Assembly: GCA_905221605.1 (NCBI GenBank)
Contig: CAJNDS010002001.1
Location: 987,001-1,000,000, forward strand
Reading direction: 5' to 3'
Length of the DNA: 13,000 nt
DNA from: Symbiodinium natans
Taxonomy: Eukaryota > Sar > Dinophyceae > Suessiales > Symbiodiniaceae
The notes beneath the pieces were generated by a model, which worked only from the letters and a program-made list of their open reading frames with translations, was not told where the DNA came from and ran no database searches. A program made the translations under genes and the position numbers. Of the stretch, positions 1-7,686 are shown piece after piece. Numbering within the stretch: the stretch's first letter is position 1; each line of letters begins with the position of its first letter.

Positions 1-6
1 TTGAGC

Positions 7-68
7 GGGTTTAGGGTTTAGGGTTTAGGGTTTAGGGCTTAGGGTTTAGGGCTTCGGGTTTAAGGTTC
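7..68 (+). repeat. Interstitial telomeric array, TTTAGGG orientation
   Basis: About eight TTTAGGG units, perfect at the left and degenerating to CTTAGGG, CTTCGGG and TTTAAGG at the right. It begins six bases into the window, so the flank beyond the left edge is unknown. Confidence 0.9.
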
Positions 69-310
69 ATTGCGGCTTTCATGAGCCACCCCTTGCCGGG
101 CTTTGCCATGGAAGGGCCGAATGTGCTGCTGCTTAGGCTCAAGGCTTCGGTTGCGGAACCCTGCATCCCGGCTCTGTCCGCCGAGTGGGCGTAGCCGCAG
201 GCGCCGATGGCAGCGTTGTAGGCCACAGACCCGATGGACTTTGCAGGAAGCTTCCTGAGTAGGGGATAGGAGTAGGGGGACATCCTGAAGGATATAGACC
301 CTCTGAACAA
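32..310 (-). pseudogene. Possible PPR-like fragment (weak)
   Basis: A 92-codon minus-strand frame contains the peptide SVAYNAAIGACGYA followed about 15 residues later by EALSL. In pentatricopeptide-repeat (PPR) proteins the first helix often reads like xxYNxxIxACxxxG and the second contains an EAL-type motif, and PPR proteins are abundant in dinoflagellates. Only one poorly spaced motif is visible. The frame ends inside the telomeric array, giving the C-terminal NPKP. I infer at best a short exon or decayed piece of a PPR gene. A chance resemblance is almost as likely. Confidence 0.2.
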
Positions 311-463
311 GGTCCCCTGCTTAAGAGGGCCAGAAGAGGGTTCAGAAGGGTTCCCTTTTTAAGGGTCCCCGTATCCTACCTAGGATCCTCTGCGGAACTC
401 CAGGCAGGTTCTGACAGGCTTCAAGCAGCCTAGAATTTCTGCTGCCACTGTTTGTGTACACAT
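69..463. other. Spacer with inverted G/C-rich segments
   Basis: This stretch lies between two telomeric arrays. Apart from the weak PPR-like frame, it holds a small perfect inverted repeat AAGGGTTCCCTT at about 346-357. Two loosely inverted G-rich segments occur at about 254-280 and 364-386; the second resembles the start of the 89-bp MITE-like elements near 7354 and 8740. No convincing gene is seen. Confidence 0.4.
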
Positions 464-490
464 CCTAAACCCTAAACCCTAAACCCTAAA
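464..490 (-). repeat. Interstitial telomeric array, CCCTAAA orientation
   Basis: Three to four perfect CCCTAAA units (CCTAAACCCTAAACCCTAAA) with no degenerate units at either edge. Confidence 0.9.
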
Positions 491-591
491 GCCACTAGAA
501 GAGCCACGTCTCCAAAGCTCCACTTCCGAGAGAAGCTTGACGGCCTCCTCCTGATTTGTTGGAAGTCGAGAAGTGAAGAGGTAACAGGAAG

Positions 592-635
592 CTAAACCCT
601 AAACCCTAAACCTTAAACCCTAAACCCTAAACCCC
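592..635 (-). repeat. Interstitial telomeric array, CCCTAAA orientation
   Basis: Six CCCTAAA units with one CCTTAAA variant in the middle. It shares its orientation with the array about 100 bp to the left. Confidence 0.9.
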
Positions 636-824
636 ACAGCCGAGAACCCCTCTAAGGGACCGTATTGCTGCCGGCATGTGAACATACATAAGACGAAATA
701 TAGAAGTAAGGGCGCTGTCATTTGCCACTTCATACCGCGCCTCTGAACGGAGGGCAGCTAATTCAGGTTCCCCCAATGTCTCCCCTTGCCGCACGTACTG
801 CAACAATCGGCTGTTGACTGTGAA

Positions 825-865
825 AAACCCTAAACCCTAAACCCTAAACCCTAAACCCTAAACCC
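825..865 (-). repeat. Interstitial telomeric array, CCCTAAA orientation
   Basis: Nearly six perfect CCCTAAA units. Just to the right, TAGTATGTTC occurs twice 15 bp apart (about 882-901), a small tandem duplication at the edge of the array. Confidence 0.9.
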
Positions 866-1003
866 AGAAAGGCTCGCTGTAGTATGTTCACCATAGTATG
901 TTCCCTCGGGCATGGCAAAGTTCGCTTTGCTCACCGCTCCCACTCACCACCAGCGACGCAGGCAGCGACTGCAGATCCCACTGCCACATGGTCTGGCCTT
1001 GCA

Positions 1004-1060
1004 GTTTAGGGTTTAGGGTTTGGGGTTTAGGGTTTAGGGTTTAGGGTTTAGGGTTTAGGG
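1004..1060 (+). repeat. Interstitial telomeric array, TTTAGGG orientation
   Basis: Eight TTTAGGG units, one of which is TTTGGGG. It faces the opposite way to the preceding array, with about 138 bp of unrelated spacer between them. Confidence 0.92.
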
Positions 1061-1439
1061 TGACTAAAACATACCAGGGCCAAGACAACGCGGCACTCCA
1101 GAGGGCCTTCAAAATTGGACATGTCGACAGGAGCTGTTTTTGCTCTGTTCAATCACGAGCAGGCACTATCACAAGGTCCACAAAGACCCCTCAGGGTTTA
1201 GGTTCTTGGATTACGATTCGGAGGGGTGTATCAGTACCCCAAAACCCAGACATAGCTTCTGTTCGTAAGCCGTGGGCTCAATGTTTTGGGCGTGCATCTC
1301 GTGCAGCAGCTGTGAGGCCTTCAGAAAAAGATCTCCCTCTGCTTGACTATGGCTTGGGGTGGGGGTTTCGGGTGGGGTTTAGTAGGGTTTTTTTTGCCAC
1401 CCGTCTAGCCATGCTCCACGGGGCAACTGAAGAGGGAAT
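1061..1439. other. Spacer without a recognisable gene
   Basis: A 128-codon open frame crosses this spacer on the plus strand, but it begins with GTG at the end of the telomeric array and its translation matches no family I know. The last 60 bases carry degenerate telomeric words and T8 followed by GCCACCCG. A similar arrangement recurs near 8131. Confidence 0.45.
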
Positions 1440-1486
1440 GGTTTAGGGTTTAGGGTTTCGGGTTTAGGGTTGAGGGTTTCGGGTGG
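1440..1486 (+). repeat. Degenerate telomeric array, TTTAGGG orientation
   Basis: About six units mixing TTTAGGG with TTTCGGG and TTGAGGG, so this array is older or less faithfully copied than its neighbours. Confidence 0.8.
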
Positions 1487-1781
1487 GGCTTTTCGGGAGG
1501 GGAAGACGGGGAGGGGGGCGGGCGCTGGCACGCTTGCCTGCTTTCGTAGATGTGTGACGTAATTTGCACAGTCCAGGCTCTAAATAACTCTCTAATCATC
1601 TTGACGTGGCACAAACTACAATTCGGTGAAGCTGTTTCTTGCCTCAACTAGAAACGAATGAAACCTCACGAACTTTTTACTCCGTTGACTTTGATGTTTT
1701 CGTTGATGTGAACACATAAGTAAGCTGAGCAGCTGAATTCCAAGAGAAGTTGATTGCGACTTTCTCAAACGGAACGGGAAG
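1487..1781. other. Spacer without a recognisable gene
   Basis: The first 40 bases are purine-rich (GGGAGGGGAAGACGGGGAGG and following). The rest is ordinary mixed sequence. The minus-strand frame of 65 codons here ends in telomeric repeat and shows no known domain. Confidence 0.45.
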
Positions 1782-1803
1782 CCCTAAACCCTAAACCCTA
1801 AAC
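1782..1803 (-). repeat. Short telomeric array, CCCTAAA orientation
   Basis: Three perfect CCCTAAA units with clean boundaries. Confidence 0.88.
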
Positions 1804-1937
1804 TCCTGATGGGCATGCTCAGCAAGAATAGACCTAGGTTGGCCCAGAAAAAGCCCTGAAATGAAGCCACAACCGTTGTCCGTCAGCTCGCGAGCTATGT
1901 ACCCCCTCAAACCCAAAACTGCCGTTGCGCCTGGAGA

Positions 1938-1974
1938 GGGTTTAGGGTTTAGGGTTTAGGGTTTAGGGTTTAAA
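1938..1974 (+). repeat. Interstitial telomeric array, TTTAGGG orientation
   Basis: Five perfect TTTAGGG units, the last running into TTTAAAC. Confidence 0.9.
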
Positions 1975-2073
1975 CTCGCAGCTCACCTCTGCCGCGCTGG
2001 CCGTCCTGACCATGGCCCCCAGCGCCTCCACCAAAGGGTTTCCACTGTGTCAGATGACCATCCAGGGCCAACA

Positions 2074-2101
2074 GTTTAGGGTTTGGGGTTTAGGGTTTAG
2101 G
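2074..2101 (+). repeat. Short telomeric array, TTTAGGG orientation
   Basis: Four units: TTTAGGG, TTTGGGG, TTTAGGG and TTTAGG. Confidence 0.88.
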
Positions 2102-2255
2102 CGTACAGCTTCCTAAGAGGCAGAGGATTTAGGGGAACCTAAGATAGGCACCCTGGGCGGCCATTGCCCTGACTCCCCACTGAGAACCAATGGGGCCAGG
2201 ACACAAGATCCGATCAAGGCAGTCCGAGACCGGAAAGGGTGGCCCGTTGCTCAAC

Positions 2256-2281
2256 AACCCTAAACCCTAAACCCTAAATCC
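2256..2281 (-). repeat. Short telomeric array, CCCTAAA orientation
   Basis: Three units of CCCTAAA, followed by the non-telomeric bases TCCCTGAATCC. Confidence 0.88.
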
Positions 2282-2360
2282 CTGAATCCATGAATCTGCC
2301 AAGCGCAAGCCCCCAATTGAACAAACAAACCTTTTTCTTGAAGCTGGACCACGGCTCGAG

Positions 2361-2373
2361 CCCTAAACCCTAC
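2361..2373 (-). repeat. Telomeric remnant, CCCTAAA orientation
   Basis: One and a half units, CCCTAAACCCTA. On its own this could be chance, but it fits the local series of arrays. Confidence 0.5.
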
Positions 2374-2467
2374 GTGCCCGAAGTAGATGAGCATTTTCCC
2401 CAAATAGTTGTACCCCTCATATACCCCAAAATACTCTAATCCTTATTCTGGGAGCCCCCCCACAAAT

Positions 2468-2486
2468 GGGCATCCATATTCTCGGA
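2468..2486 (+). repeat. Left copy of a direct repeat flanking a telomeric array
   Basis: GGGCATCCATATTCTCGGA lies immediately left of the telomeric array at 2488-2554. A 17/19 copy lies immediately right of that array at 2556-2574. Confidence 0.8.
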
Positions 2487-2487
2487 A

Positions 2488-2554
2488 CCCCCTAAACCCT
2501 AAACCCTAAACCCTAAACCCTAAACCCTAAACCCTAAACCCTAAACCCTAAACC
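2488..2554 (-). repeat. Telomeric array between direct repeats
   Basis: About nine perfect CCCTAAA units, one of the most regular arrays in the window. It sits exactly between two copies of a 19-bp non-telomeric repeat, so telomeric sequence appears to have been added into a duplicated target. The high unit identity suggests a fairly recent event. Confidence 0.93.
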
Positions 2555-2555
2555 A

Positions 2556-2574
2556 GGGCATCCCTATTATCGGA
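2556..2574 (+). repeat. Right copy of a direct repeat flanking a telomeric array
   Basis: GGGCATCCCTATTATCGGA, 17 of 19 bases identical to the copy at 2468-2486. The pair brackets the telomeric array, with one or two bases at each junction. Confidence 0.8.
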
Positions 2575-2965
2575 CACTCCCATCTGAGCAAGGGATGGCC
2601 TCGGCGCAGGCAGCTTTGCCCATGACCGCTTGAGCGTCGCCCTTGGCGGAGTGCCAAATTTGCAGGGCCTGCAAGGGACAGCAGTGCCTGAACCCGAAAA
2701 ACCATCTAGCAGCTGTTAGGGGATGCAGTGCATGCAGCTTGGCTCAACACCAGCATTCACCCGTGAAGCCCAGCCCTTGCAAACCATGAGCCCTGAACCA
2801 AGACCCCGTAAACGCATTGTGCAGATACATGCAAGCCCTTGGCTATGCACACTGCGAAAGACGGTAAGCACAGCTACACATATCAAAAACAAGTTAAAAC
2901 TACATGGTCACCAAGAAAACGTTGCAAGCAGTGAGTGAGATCAAGTTGAATGATACCGCCACCCC
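2575..2965. other. Spacer without a recognisable gene
   Basis: Mixed-composition sequence with a 71-codon plus-strand frame (2723-2938, starting MQCMQLGSTP) that matches no family I recognise. It has no repeat of note and ends at the tetranucleotide microsatellite. Confidence 0.4.
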
Positions 2966-3056
2966 TATGTATGTATGTATGTATGTATGTATGTATGTAT
3001 GTATGTATGTATGTATGTATGTATGTATGTATGTGTGTATGTATGTGTCTATGTAT
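2966..3056 (+). repeat. (TATG)n microsatellite, left arm
   Basis: About 22 TATG units, with TGTG and TGTC interruptions near the right end (3034-3051). It is the reverse complement of the array that follows. Confidence 0.95.
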
Positions 3057-3294
3057 ATACATACATACATACATACATACATACATACATACATACATAC
3101 ATACATACATACATACATACATACATACATACATACATACAGACATACATACATACATACATACACACATACACACATGCACACATACATACATACATAC
3201 ATACATACATACATACATACATACATACATACATACATACATACATACATACATACATACATACATACATACATACATACATACATACATACAT
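3057..3294 (+). repeat. (CATA)n microsatellite, right arm
   Basis: About 59 CATA units. Interruptions are CAGA near 3140 and a CACA/TGCACA cluster at about 3164-3186. With the left arm it forms an inverted pair that could fold into a long AT-rich hairpin. Open frames here in several phases on both strands simply translate the repeat as MYVC or IHTY and are not genes. Confidence 0.95.
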
Positions 3295-3568
3295 GTAATA
3301 TGTGCATGTGTCATGGATCTAGCCAGTAGAAAAAGCTGAAGCATGTAAAAACCCTTATCTTGGCTGCACTCAGGAGGGTAGCTATAAACTAAACTTTTAG
3401 CTGCCTTACTAAGAAACCCAATAAACCAAAAAAAGGTAAGGATCTACAGTTACGGTAAAGTACCACAAAGTCATGAGCCCCGGACCTCCACCCAGCGCCC
3501 TCGGTCCCGAGCTGCTCGGAGTCGGCGCGCCAGGGACCCAAGCCGCCGGGGCCTCTGGGGACATTGGC
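3295..3568. other. Spacer without recognisable features
   Basis: The left half is AT-rich (AATAAACCAAAAAAAGG) and the right half is GC-rich (3476-3568). I see no open frame of interest, no tRNA-like fold and no repeat. Confidence 0.4.
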
Positions 3569-3656
3569 GGGTTTAGGGTTTCGGGTTTAGGGTTTGGGGT
3601 TTAGGGTTTAGGGTTTGGGGTTTGGGGTTTGGGGTTTAGGGTTTAGGGTTTAAGGC
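3569..3656 (+). repeat. Telomeric array rich in TTTGGGG variants
   Basis: Twelve units in which TTTAGGG alternates with four TTTGGGG and one TTTCGGG, including three TTTGGGG in a row. A degenerate tail (TTTAGGGATGAGG, TTTAGGGTTGAAGG) continues to about 3730. Confidence 0.92.
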
Positions 3657-4373
3657 TTTTGTTGTGCCAGCCGGCCACGCACTGCGGGACTGGGTTTAGG
3701 GATGAGGTGTTTAGGGTTGAAGGCTTAGGCATTTCGATGATTGGGTGCTTGTGTGTCCACCTAGGGTCTAGGCATAGTTCAGAGGTTTGGGCTTTTTGGG
3801 CCCAGGGGTTTCAAGGAAGGGCATTATGAGATTTCGGGCTTCGTGACCGTGCGTCTGGGAATTGTGCCAAGTGCGTAGGGCTTGGCCTTGCGCATCTTCA
3901 CCGGGGCATCGCAACAGCTGAAGAGTGTTTACATACAAGCGCAGTGCTTGACTTGATCTGGCTGCAAGAGTATGTCGGTATGAGTACGTTAGCACCACTC
4001 AATGCCCCCTCTCCGCCCCACAAGTCCAGCTCCTCTAAAGCCCCACAAACCTGAATCGAAACAACCCTAAGTGCTACAATCCGACGACAACTAGCAAGCC
4101 TTCTTCGAGCCTTGTTGAGGGTGGGGGGGTAGGAGCATCCCAGAATGCATTGCCAGCATCGATCCTTCTCCGGCATGTTTCTGCGCTGCGATGCCTTTGG
4201 CCGAGGGTGTTGCCTTCTTTGCACACTCGTGGTGCGCCCGTCTACACTCTAGCCTACACTACCGGGTAGTCTCCAAGTCATGGTCCCCTGTTGGGGAAGA
4301 CCGAAATCTCTGGCCACTGCTTGGTGCAATGATTGGATCTCAGTTATGAGCCGCAAGATAGCCCTGGCAAAAA
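3657..4373. other. Long spacer without a convincing gene
   Basis: After the degenerate telomeric tail, two minus-strand frames (3998-3768, 76 codons; 4224-3898, 108 codons) overlap each other and carry no motif I can name. Nothing in their composition clearly favours one frame. Confidence 0.4.
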
Positions 4374-4492
4374 AGAACCCACAAAAACCCTACAAAGTAA
4401 CCAGAACCCACAAAAACCCTACAAAGTCACAAGAACCCACACAAACCCTACAAAGTAACAAGAACCCACAAAAAAACCCTACAAAGTAACAA
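4374..4492 (+). repeat. 29-bp tandem repeat, four copies
   Basis: The unit begins AGAACCCACAAAAACCCTAC and ends with AAAGTAAC or AAAGTCAC. Copies start at 4374, 4403, 4432 and 4461, an exact 29-bp period. The last copy has two extra A. Each unit holds ACCCTACAAAG, one substitution away from telomeric CCCTAAA, so it may be an amplified decayed telomeric segment. Copies abut without unique spacers, so this is not CRISPR. Confidence 0.92.
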
Positions 4493-4589
4493 GACGCCCA
4501 AGCAGTAGAAAATTCGCTTGCTGGGTCACCTAGGCTTGGCCTGTGACCTAAATGGTACATGAGCTGCGCTTCCTGGGCATGAGCGCCCG

Positions 4590-4631
4590 AAACCCTAAAC
4601 CCTAAACCCTAAACCCTAAACCCTAAACCCG
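4590..4631 (-). repeat. Interstitial telomeric array, CCCTAAA orientation
   Basis: Six perfect CCCTAAA units, preceded by CCCGAAA and followed by CCCGAA. Confidence 0.92.
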
Positions 4632-5047
4632 AATTTGCAAGACCGAAGTACCCCTTGGCGAAAACAAAAGTCTTTCGCAAGCATGGGTTGGTCACCTTGG
4701 CCCAGTGCAATCAGCAGCTCATAGGTGAAACTGGTTCATGCTATCCAGCCATTTTCGCGGATAGAGAACCTCCACTTCAAATGCTCGAAGGCCCGGAACA
4801 ATCAACGCTAAGACAACAAAAGCTCGCAACGTGGCAGAACGTAGTAGAGAGTCCCAGCCCTTTCGAGAAGACCCTCTGACAAAGCTGTGCTTCAGCCCTG
4901 TCATGTTGAGGGCGGTAGCTCTCAGGCAGCTGCAACCAAGGTACATGTGCGCAGATCCTGCTATGAGATCCTTCGTCGACAAGAAAGATGGTTCTCACAT
5001 GCAGCACTGAGGAAAACAGCTGCAACGAGGGATGATGTACCCTGCAC

Positions 5048-5066
5048 TACTGTAGTCCCTACAGTA
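5048..5066. other. Perfect small hairpin
   Basis: TACTGTAG and CTACAGTA form an eight-base-pair stem around a three-base loop. No adjacent gene makes it a terminator or operator; it may be part of a decayed palindromic element. Confidence 0.5.
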
Positions 5067-5190
5067 TACCAAGGTAGAGGGACCATAAACACTCTTAAGG
5101 TTCGTTTAGTAGATGGGGGTTTACGAAAGTAGAGGCCAAAATCAACCCCAAGTAGTAGGATTTCCTTATAAAAAGGACCCCAATAAGGTG

Positions 5191-5203
5191 CCCCCCCCCC
5201 CCC
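5191..5203 (+). repeat. C homopolymer, 13 bases
   Basis: An uninterrupted run of 13 C about 25 bp left of the long telomeric array. Its length may be unreliable. Confidence 0.85.
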
Positions 5204-5227
5204 GCTAATATCGCAAACCCCCAAGTT

Positions 5228-5328
5228 GCCCTAAACCCTAAACCCTAAACCCTAAACCCTAAACCCTAAACCCTAACCCTAAACCCTAAACCCTAAACCC
5301 TAAACCCTAAACCCTAAACCCTAAACCC
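5228..5328 (-). repeat. Longest heptameric telomeric array in the window
   Basis: About fourteen CCCTAAA units, all perfect except one six-base CCCTAA (human-type length) near 5273. The high uniformity over 101 bp suggests recent telomerase or recombination copying. Confidence 0.95.
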
Positions 5329-5404
5329 GACTGCAAACGGTGCAGAGCCATGCTGCCTCGCCTCCCCCCGCCGGTCTTTTAGGGTGGGTCCCCAGAGAAA
5401 CCCG

Positions 5405-5447
5405 CAGAGAGTATCCCTGGAGCACCTGGGACCCTCCTTACCTGCAG
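5405..5447 (+). repeat. Left copy of a direct repeat flanking the AGTAG cluster
   Basis: It begins CAGAGAGTATCCCTGGAGCA and ends ACCTGCAG. A diverged copy lies at 5643-5680, beginning CAGAGAGTCCCTTGGAGCA and ending in the same ACCTGCAG. Confidence 0.6.
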
Positions 5448-5450
5448 CTC

Positions 5451-5595
5451 AGTAGCAACTACCCTTATTTAGTAGGCAGCTTAGTAGTACTTCGTGGAAA
5501 CTAACCTTATTTAGTAGGTAGTTTAATAGCAACGACCCTTATGTAGTAGGTAGGTTAGTAGTAACTACCCGGTCAACTACCCTGATTTAGTAGCT
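5451..5595 (+). repeat. Diverged tandem repeat with ACCCTTATTTAGTAGG core
   Basis: Four irregular units of about 30-44 bp share AGTAGCAACTACCCTTATTT or close variants followed by AGTAGG. Variation includes TAACCTTATTTAGTAGG, GACCCTTATGTAGTAGG and TACCCTGATTTAGTAGC. The block lies between two copies of another repeat, so it may be the interior of a composite element. Confidence 0.7.
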
Positions 5596-5642
5596 AGAAC
5601 CCATCAAAACTCTAGGTAAAGAGCATCCCGGGAGTACTCCTA

Positions 5643-5680
5643 CAGAGAGTCCCTTGGAGCACCCCTGAGGTCACCTGCAG
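5643..5680 (+). repeat. Right copy of a direct repeat flanking the AGTAG cluster
   Basis: It begins CAGAGAGTCCCTTGGAGCA and ends ACCTGCAG, about 238 bp from its partner at 5405-5447. Confidence 0.6.
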
Positions 5681-5731
5681 AGTCCTGGGATGGAGTGCCA
5701 GTGCCCCCCAAGGGAATCGCGCAAGAGACCC

Positions 5732-5770
5732 GTTTGGGGTTTAGGGTTTAGGGTTTGGGGTTTAGGGTTC
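5732..5770 (+). repeat. Telomeric array with TTTGGGG variants
   Basis: Five to six units: TTTGGGG, TTTAGGG, TTTAGGG, TTTGGGG, TTTAGGG and then TTCAGGGG. Confidence 0.9.
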
Positions 5771-6050
5771 AGGGGTTATCGGCAAGTGCCTTTACTTTTC
5801 ACAGGACAAGGGTGCCCCCGCCTGCCCGCGCCCCTCGCCCCCCCGGCCATAATCCGAATACTCCAGGGTTGGTTGCAGCCCCAAAAGTTTTGGTTTACGC
5901 GAAACAAAATGCGGGGTTGAGAGGATTCATCCTGCCCAATTGCAAACGAGGACGAACGGGCACAGGCCAGAGGACCCAGGACCAAAGGAGCACCAGGGGA
6001 CCATTAGGCCAAGGGACCACCAGACCACAAAAACAAAAACAAGTACCAAG

Positions 6051-6077
6051 AAACCCTAAACCCTGAACCCTAAACCC
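6051..6077 (-). repeat. Short telomeric array, CCCTAAA orientation
   Basis: CCCTAAA, CCCTGAA and CCCTAAA, followed by a C-rich stretch. Confidence 0.85.
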
Positions 6078-6185
6078 CCACCCCCCTTCCAAACTGCAGT
6101 TCGGTCTCCGGATGTTGCGATTGGCCCCGCAGGCCCCAACTTTGCCTCTGCTCGCTGCATGTTGCATCTGCATTTTATAACCCAA

Positions 6186-6318
6186 TTAGTAAATGATTGT
6201 ACTATTAGTATGTTAGTATAGTATCTTATCCGTATCTGATGTTAAGTATTCTATAAGTATACTAGTAAGTGATTGTATTACTAGTATGTTAGAATAGTAT
6301 CTTATCAGTGTATTTGGA
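6186..6318 (+). repeat. AT-rich 76-bp tandem duplication
   Basis: Copy one starts at 6186 (TTAGTAAATGATTGTA) and copy two at 6262 (CTAGTAAGTGATTGTA). Both contain TAGTATGTTAG and ATAGTATCTTATC, giving a 76-bp period. Copy two is incomplete at its right end. Confidence 0.9.
6260..6286. other. Perfect nine-base-pair hairpin in the AT-rich duplication
   Basis: TACTAGTAA and TTACTAGTA flank a nine-base loop. The equivalent place in the first copy (about 6184-6211) has lost perfect pairing, so the symmetry was gained or lost after duplication. Confidence 0.65.
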
Positions 6319-6640
6319 TATTCAAAGTAATATTTTCATGAATAAGCCAGTGCTTGGACTTTCAGAGACGCGGGAGGTTCTTGGGCCTTGTTGAGGATGC
6401 TGCAGTTTGTGGGGCCATGTCTGTAGCATCTGACTTACCATCCTTCTGCTGCTTTCTGCAACTGCAACATCGCGCGCAGAGATGGATCAGATTCCATCTG
6501 CTACCGAGCCACCGCGGTCCCGCAATAGCATCGTCGAGAGCATGGCCTTATTGGCAATCTACATAACATCACCAGATGTGCCCATGCAACTACACCAGCG
6601 TCCACAACTGACCTTCCAGAAGTACCATAAAGTCTGAACT

Positions 6641-6662
6641 TAAACCCTAAACCCTAAACCCA
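6641..6662 (-). repeat. Short telomeric array, CCCTAAA orientation
   Basis: Three CCCTAAA units with clean edges. Confidence 0.88.
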
Positions 6663-7083
6663 GGAACCTGAAGCATGCCATCCCAATGCTGCCACGGAGG
6701 CTGGCCCCACACACACCGAAGTGAGGAGTTGGTCCAGCGAGGGGCGCAGGCGCAAGTCCTTTTCTGCCTCGCATGCAATGTGATTATGTTCAGGCCCCGC
6801 GACACACGTCTGTCATGATTCATGATCTAGATGCAACACCATCATGGAGCTTCTGCAGGGTGTGCGATCCGTGCGCGTGGAACAAGAAGCACGATGCCAG
6901 CAGCTTTCGGTCTACAGAGATGGGGATGCATCATCGGCATGCGCGCCGAAATGCAAGAGCCTTTTTATTCACGCAGACACCCCTGACCACTGCCTGAGCG
7001 TTTGCAGCTCCGAGGGTTCGCTGTTAAGTTGCCTTTGTCCCATTTGGGAACAAGAAGATGCAGCATGGAGGCTCCCGATCCCT
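6663..7083. other. Spacer without a convincing gene
   Basis: Two overlapping plus-strand frames (6773-6997 and 6844-7104) each start with ATG, but neither shows a known domain. The second one terminates inside the telomeric array. I treat both as chance frames. Confidence 0.4.
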
Positions 7084-7158
7084 ACCCTAAAGCCTAAAGC
7101 CTAAACCCTAAACCTTAACCTTAAACCCTAAACAACCTTAAACCCTAAACCCTAAAAC
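7084..7158 (-). repeat. Degenerate telomeric array, CCCTAAA orientation
   Basis: Ten or so units mixing CCCTAAA with CCTAAAG, CCTTAAC and a break AACAACCTTAAA. The irregularity suggests an older array than its neighbours. Confidence 0.88.
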
Positions 7159-7289
7159 CTCGTGAGTTCCAGGAAAGCGGGTTAGCAGTTCGCCTTGCAT
7201 GCTGCCAGACGCAGCTGCCTCGCTGAGCCAGGTGGCGCCCTGCACGCAGCTCAGAGAGGTCTGCTTCAGGATGCTTCAAGGCAAGTACA

Positions 7290-7340
7290 GGGTTTAGGGT
7301 TTAGGGTTTGGGGTTTGGGGTTTAGGGTTTAGGGTTTGGG
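7290..7340 (+). repeat. Telomeric array with TTTGGGG variants
   Basis: Seven units, with two consecutive TTTGGGG in the centre and TTTGGG at the right edge. MITE-like element A begins 14 bp further right. Confidence 0.92.
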
Positions 7341-7353
7341 CTCATAACTAGGG

Positions 7354-7442
7354 ATGGTCCCCCTTACCCTAATAGGGATTATAGTAGGGAGTACTCTTAT
7401 CCCTATTAAGGACTGCTAGTCAGCTAGGATAAAGGGGAATAT
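7354..7442 (+). mobile_element. MITE-like element A, 89 bp
   Basis: It starts ATGGTCCCCCTTACCCTAA and ends with a diverged reverse complement (AGGATAAAGGGGAATAT). It shares the internal words TAGGGATTATAGTA (7373-7386) and AAGGACTGCTAGT (7408-7420) with the 89-bp element at 8740-8828. This is the older-looking copy, since its terminal repeats have drifted. No coding capacity and no clear target-site duplication are seen. Confidence 0.6.
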
Positions 7443-7543
7443 CTCAACTTACAACAGAACGTTATGTCACGCCGAGGTACCGTTTTGCAACCCGCCCAGC
7501 TGGACCGAAACCTCTTAAGTTACCTAGGATGGCCCTTCAAACC

Positions 7544-7686
7544 CGGGAAAAGTTTCCTGAATATGATCCTCTTAGACCCAAAGAGGGAAAATAAAAAACA
7601 TCTCAAGGGCCTACCGGAAAAAGTTTCCTGAATATGATCCTCTTAAACCCAAAAAGGGAAAATACAAAACATCTCAAGGGCCTACC
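7544..7686 (+). repeat. 71-bp tandem duplication
   Basis: Copy one contains AGTTTCCTGAATATGATCCT from 7551 and copy two the same word from 7622. Both end in CATCTCAAGGGCCTACC. Differences are a handful of substitutions and one extra A. A minus-strand open frame (7806-7603) passes through one copy but is not supported as a gene. Confidence 0.93.

Larger units (their letters stand above)
4632..5227. other. Long spacer without a convincing gene
   Basis: A plus-strand frame (about 4632-4879) stays open from the telomeric array for about 80 codons, including TKVFRKHGLVTLAQ, but has no ATG near its beginning and no family match I recognise. Overlapping minus-strand frames are no better. The spacer also has a hairpin at 5048-5066 and a run of 13 C at 5191-5203. 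Confidence 0.4.
6078..6640. other. Spacer holding an AT-rich duplication, no clear gene
   Basis: The centre is the AT-rich tandem duplication at 6186-6318. To its right a 70-codon plus-strand frame (6354-6566) has a chance-like composition and no recognisable domain. Confidence 0.4.

Noticed and set aside
1-68. True chromosome end at the left edge
   Set aside because: The array is only about eight units, decays inward, and arrays of both orientations follow throughout the next 10 kb.
1060-1446. 128-codon plus-strand frame
   Set aside because: Its first codon is GTG at the end of a telomeric array, it ends in another array, and no domain is recognisable.
2883-3344. Several open frames of 81-153 codons on both strands
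   Set aside because: They translate the TATG/CATA microsatellite into MYVC or IHTY repeats in every phase, which is expected from a stop-free tetranucleotide repeat.
4374-4492. CRISPR-like array of 29-bp repeats
   Set aside because: The units abut with no unique spacers, there are no cas genes, and the context is eukaryotic.
4740-4765. Dinoflagellate spliced-leader remnant at CAGCCATTTTCGCGG
   Set aside because: Only the short word AGCCATTTT is shared; the rest of the leader and a splice donor are absent.
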